A stretch of DNA of 9,843 nt, taken from contig JALOMY010000078.1 in the NCBI GenBank assembly GCA_025455225.1, positions 1 through 9,843 of the forward strand. The letters run 5' to 3'. Below are positions 6,906 to 9,843 of this stretch, piece by piece (the stretch's first letter is position 1; each line of letters starts with the position of its first letter). The position numbers and the translations under genes were made by a program. The stretch comes from Cyclobacteriaceae bacterium (GTDB lineage Bacteria; Bacteroidota; Bacteroidia; Cytophagales; Cyclobacteriaceae). The notes under the pieces were generated by a model that was not told where the DNA came from, made no database searches, and saw only the letters and a list, made by a program, of their open reading frames with translations.

Positions 6906-7766
6906 ATGGCTACCCAACCCTATGCATTAATTACAGGCGCCAGTTCAGGAATAGGTAAGGCACTTGCCTTTGAACTGGCCCGAAGGAAAATCAATGTCTT
7001 GCTGGTTGCCCTTCCGAATACCGGGCTGAGCGATGTTGTTAAACAGCTTGGAGACACGTTTGATATTGTATCGCATGGAATTGAATTGGACCTAACTATA
7101 GCCCAGGCTCCGGCCATTCTCCATTCCTGGTGTGTGAAAAATCATTTTGAGGTTAACATCCTGATCAATAATGCCGGCTTTGGAAACCTATGTTCATTTG
7201 AACAGACCGATCCAATGCTGATCAGTTCCATGATCAACCTGAACAGCAAAGCCATGGTCATGCTTACGCATCAGTTCATTCCCGAACTTAAAAAATTTGA
7301 TAAATCATATATTCTGAACGTTGGCAGCCTCGCATCATTCATGCCCATCCCCAACAAGTCTGTCTATGCTGCCACCAAAAGTTTTGTATACGCATTCTCG
7401 TATGCTCTGCGACTTGAACTTGAACCTCATGGCATTTCAGTAAGTTGCCTTTGTCCCGGGGCCACACTTACCAGCACTCATGTGAATGAAGGAATTAGTA
7501 AGCTGAAGGTCGGGAAGAATTTCATTCAATTACCTGAATCGGTGGCTCATACAGCGGTAGACGGGATGATGAAAAACAAGTTCCGTATTATACCAGGTTT
7601 GCATAACCGTATTCTTTACTTTATCCGACAGGTATTACCGGAAACGGGTGTGCGATGGATTTTGCTTCGCATATTCAGCCGCCAAAAGGTAGATAAACCC
7701 ATCACGAAAAAGAGATATCCTAAACCTGCCTGGTCGTTGGCTCCACTTGATGGATGGTTAAAATAA
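6906..7766 (+). CDS. Classical short-chain dehydrogenase/reductase
   Basis: This 286-residue classical SDR has the cofactor motif TGASSGIG (10-17), the NNAG motif (88-91) and a catalytic tetrad seen as Asn111 (MINLNSKA), Ser141 (NVGSLAS), Tyr154 and Lys158 (YAATK). PG at 184-185 follows the usual strand. After the core there is a tail of roughly 50 residues with a hydrophobic/basic stretch (RILYFIRQVLPETGVRWILL, 229-248) and the end KPAWSLAPLDGWLK. The tail may associate with the membrane, as in 17-beta-hydroxysteroid or acylglycerone reductase-like SDRs. It should catalyse an NAD(P)H-dependent ketone/alcohol interconversion. The gene begins four bases after the CPBP-like gene and ends the tight operon. 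The substrate is unknown; a product of the desaturase-family enzyme is a reasonable guess. Confidence 0.9.
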   Translation: MATQPYALITGASSGIGKALAFELARRKINVLLVALPNTGLSDVVKQLGDTFDIVSHGIELDLTIAQAPAILHSWCVKNHFEVNILINNAGFGNLCSFEQTDPMLISSMINLNSKAMVMLTHQFIPELKKFDKSYILNVGSLASFMPIPNKSVYAATKSFVYAFSYALRLELEPHGISVSCLCPGATLTSTHVNEGISKLKVGKNFIQLPESVAHTAVDGMMKNKFRIIPGLHNRILYFIRQVLPETGVRWILLRIFSRQKVDKPITKKRYPKPAWSLAPLDGWLK

Positions 7767-7778
7767 ATATTGTAACTT

Positions 7779-8111
7779 ATGACTACTAAGCATTTGATAT
7801 GGCTGTTGATCGTACTCTCTAGTTTCGCATCAAAAGCACAAGTGATATATCCGACTAACCAATTTATGGATATAACTGTAGAGCATTACGTAAAGAACGA
7901 GCCATCAAAGTTTTGCAGTTTCGAACACAGTGGGCCAAGCAATTCAGGTATAGAAGTTTTAAAAAAACTGAAAGGTTATTCGTTTTCGTTACGTACGTGC
8001 CATGATAACAAAAGAGCACGGATTGAGATGAACGGTGAACAGTTTAAAGTTGGCGAAGTTGTTCTAGGCAAGTCAACCTATGCGGCATTACGATTAACCA
8101 TTCAACTTTAG
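7779..8111 (+). CDS. Small secreted protein of unknown function
   Basis: I do not recognise this 110-residue protein. It begins with a clear signal peptide: Lys4, a hydrophobic core HLIWLLIVLSSFA and a likely cleavage after SKA (residues 18-20) before QVIYPTNQ. The mature part of about 90 residues is beta-rich in appearance and hydrophilic. It has two cysteines, Cys46 (KFCSFEH) and Cys74 (RTCHDNK), that could form a disulfide in the periplasm. The C-terminus, YAALRLTIQL, ends in alternating hydrophobics. The ATG lies 12 bases after the SDR stop without a Shine-Dalgarno sequence, so it may be the last gene of the operon. The signal peptide and uninterrupted frame support a real gene; function is open. 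Confidence 0.7.
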   Translation: MTTKHLIWLLIVLSSFASKAQVIYPTNQFMDITVEHYVKNEPSKFCSFEHSGPSNSGIEVLKKLKGYSFSLRTCHDNKRARIEMNGEQFKVGEVVLGKSTYAALRLTIQL

Positions 8112-8136
8112 CCTTACTCAGAAGTAAATACTATAC

Positions 8137-8158
8137 CAACCGAACCTATGGTTAGTTG
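8137..8158 (+). promoter_or_regulatory. Interrupted hairpin immediately before the receptor start codon
   Basis: CAAC (8137-8140) and AACC (8143-8146) can pair with GTTG (8155-8158) and GGTT (8150-8153) around the loop TAT, with a small internal asymmetry (CG against A). The structure ends four bases before the ATG at 8163. It has no T-run, so it is a poor intrinsic terminator. It may limit ribosome access to the receptor start, or it may be chance in a 51-base spacer. Confidence 0.25.
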
Positions 8159-8162
8159 AATT

Positions 8163-9843
8163 ATGCTCGTTAAAGCAAATACTTTCATTTGCTTGCTTGT
8201 GTTCACCTTTTTGAACACCGAACATTCTTTTGCCCAAATGATTACCAGCACCACGGTAACGGTGACCGACTCCGCCACTGAAAAGAAATATAATACTGAG
8301 CATAAGAAAGCACTCTTGTTACAATCCATACAAGGCCGGGTATACGACAATACCACTAAACTACCTGTTGAAGATGCCCACATTTATCTGCTCGACACGC
8401 TGAACAATAAGTACGGAGTTAAATCAAGTGCAAGTACCGGGGAATTTGAATTTCAGCGTGTACGGTTAGGCAAATACGTATTGCGAATTTCCCATGTAAG
8501 CTATCGGTCAGCCGAAGTTAGTGTTGTAGTAAATTCTTCAAACGAAACCCAGGCATTTATCTACCTGGAAAGTAATACCATACCCCTTACCTCTATTTCC
8601 ATTGAGGAGAAGTTTATTACGGCACCTTTGGTTAGCGGAACAAACATTGGCCCGGATGAATTGGAACGTTCAGTAGGTGCGCAATTTGAAGCAAGTAGAA
8701 AAATTGCATCTGTATTACCGGGAATACAACTAGTTGATGACTCCCGTAACGATTTTGTAGTACGGGGAAATTCACCTGGCTCAGTTTTATGGAGACTGGA
8801 AGGGATTAACATACCCAACCCGAACCACTTTGCCATTCCGGGAACTTCAGGCGGGCCGGTATCCATGATTAATGACCGCATGCTCGGTCAATCTTCATTT
8901 TACTCCGGGGCTTTTCCGGCTATGTATGGTAATACCATCTCCGCGCTTTTCGATTACAATCTCAGAGTTGGAAATAACCGGGATTATCATCACACATTTC
9001 AATTGGGAGTGTATGGTGCAGAGATTACAAGTGAGGGACCGTTATCAGATAAAAACAAATCCTCCTACCTGGTTAACGGAAGGTTGGCTACAGTAGGCAT
9101 GTATCAAACCATTGGTCTTGATATAGGAACGAACTCCACACCGAAATATGGCGATCTGAGTCTGAAGCTTAATTTTCCCGGCCAAAAATCAACCTGGTCA
9201 ATCTTTGGTTTAACCGGAATCAGCTCGATTGATATTCTTATCAGCCAGGACACAAGTAATTTTTACGGTGAACGAGATCGCGATCAGTTCTTCAGAACCA
9301 AAATGGCACTTTCGGGAGTTTCAGTGAATCGCAATCTCAACGAAAGTTCATCTTTATCTGCAACTTTGGCCATTGCCGGCCAGGGTATAAAATCACTTCA
9401 CAAACTGGTTTATTCAGAAGACATTAGAAATGAAATTCTGGATTTCAATTCAGGCAACGGATCGGACACTTTACCTGAAATTCTGCGATACAATTTCAGG
9501 GAAAACCGGGTATCGGGTATGATTCATTATAATCAGAAGTTGAAAAACCTGGGAGACCGATCAGGAAATATGTCGTTAGGATTTAATGCCGATCAATATT
9601 TCTTCAACTATCTCGATAGTGCGGTAAACCTGAATCGTTCAAACTCCGATTACCGTCAATGGAGAATCCGTTGGGATACTAAAACGTCTGGCATACTGTT
9701 TCAGCCATTTATTCAATTCAGAATTTCAAGGATTACGCTTAAATCTTCTGATTCTGATTCAATAGGCTTTTATCGTAAATCGGATTTTCTTACCGGATTA
9801 CACTGGCAATACTTTTCATTAAATAACAGTTTTTCCTTGCCGG
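8163..9843 (+). CDS. TonB-dependent outer-membrane receptor with carboxypeptidase-regulatory-like domain, 5' part
   Basis: The frame stays open from this ATG to the window end, giving 560 complete codons. Residues 1-24 form a signal peptide (FICLLVFTFLN core, cleavage near SFA-Q). Residues ~56-136 are a carboxypeptidase-regulatory-like/beta-sandwich domain (IQGRVYDNTTKLPVEDAHIYL, then GEFEFQRVRLGKYVLRISHV). The plug follows at about 163-270, with FVVRGNSPGSVLWRLEGINI (198-217), PNPNHF (218-223) and FYSGAFPAMYGNTISALFDY (246-265). The rest is alternating beta strands of the barrel. This architecture is typical of Bacteroidota TonB-dependent receptors of about 800 residues; it lacks features of the larger SusC type. 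No TonB box could be identified with confidence. It sits in the outer membrane and would import an unknown ligand. The small secreted-protein gene ends 51 bases upstream, so cotranscription is possible but unproven. Confidence 0.92.
   Translation, partial: MLVKANTFICLLVFTFLNTEHSFAQMITSTTVTVTDSATEKKYNTEHKKALLLQSIQGRVYDNTTKLPVEDAHIYLLDTLNNKYGVKSSASTGEFEFQRVRLGKYVLRISHVSYRSAEVSVVVNSSNETQAFIYLESNTIPLTSISIEEKFITAPLVSGTNIGPDELERSVGAQFEASRKIASVLPGIQLVDDSRNDFVVRGNSPGSVLWRLEGINIPNPNHFAIPGTSGGPVSMINDRMLGQSSFYSGAFPAMYGNTISALFDYNLRVGNNRDYHHTFQLGVYGAEITSEGPLSDKNKSSYLVNGRLATVGMYQTIGLDIGTNSTPKYGDLSLKLNFPGQKSTWSIFGLTGISSIDILISQDTSNFYGERDRDQFFRTKMALSGVSVNRNLNESSSLSATLAIAGQGIKSLHKLVYSEDIRNEILDFNSGNGSDTLPEILRYNFRENRVSGMIHYNQKLKNLGDRSGNMSLGFNADQYFFNYLDSAVNLNRSNSDYRQWRIRWDTKTSGILFQPFIQFRISRITLKSSDSDSIGFYRKSDFLTGLHWQYFSLNNSFSLP

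Noticed and set aside
8576..8582. Another TACCATA heptamer
   Set aside because: It is a single copy without a partner, inside the receptor coding region. The copy at 1623-1629 is likewise unpaired.
8925..8938. TATGGTA-A-TACCAT inverted repeat resembling the regulatory motif
   Set aside because: It lies in the conserved plug segment MYGNTIS of the TonB-dependent receptor, so the protein sequence explains it.

Overview
The window looks like a chromosomal segment from a Bacteroidota bacterium, most likely of the Cytophagales type. The evidence is a TonB-dependent receptor with an N-terminal carboxypeptidase-regulatory-like domain and the plug signature RGNSP...LEGINIPNPNHF, a membrane protein/histidine kinase/NarL-type regulator trio with no Shine-Dalgarno-like sites, and moderately AT-rich coding sequence. 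All recognisable genes lie on the + strand. I saw no tRNA, rRNA, CRISPR array, insertion sequence or phage gene.

Layout. (1) 2-1058: the 3' part of a RIC-type (YtfE/ScdA-like) di-iron protein for Fe-S cluster repair, then ruvX/yqgF one base later. (2) 1113-3219: a signalling module of a seven-helix membrane protein, a one-helix HisKA_3 histidine kinase overlapping it by 31 bases, and a NarL/LuxR response regulator overlapping the kinase in an ATGA junction. The kinase has no sensor domain, so the membrane protein is the natural candidate for its input. (3) 3220-3612: a gene-free stretch with a compact cluster of alternating TACCATA/TATGGTA half-sites at 3452-3492. The same heptamer forms a perfect 7-2-7 inverted repeat at 2534-2549, just upstream of the regulator gene. 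(4) 3613-7766: a tight four-gene operon with 3-4 base gaps. It encodes a sterol-desaturase-family di-iron protein fused to a C-terminal TPR domain, an extended-SDR NAD-dependent epimerase/reductase, a CPBP-like membrane protein with altered catalytic motifs, and a classical SDR. Together they look like an undescribed lipid or isoprenoid modification pathway at the membrane. (5) 7779-8111: a small secreted protein of unknown function. (6) 8163-9843: the N-terminal 560 residues of a TonB-dependent receptor that runs off the window, with a hairpin directly before its start codon.

The most interesting reading is that the two-component system recognises the TACCATA motif and controls both itself and the downstream lipid operon. 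This is inferred from the shared motif and its position. The most unusual protein is the desaturase-TPR fusion, which has an internal signal-peptide-like segment at the joint.
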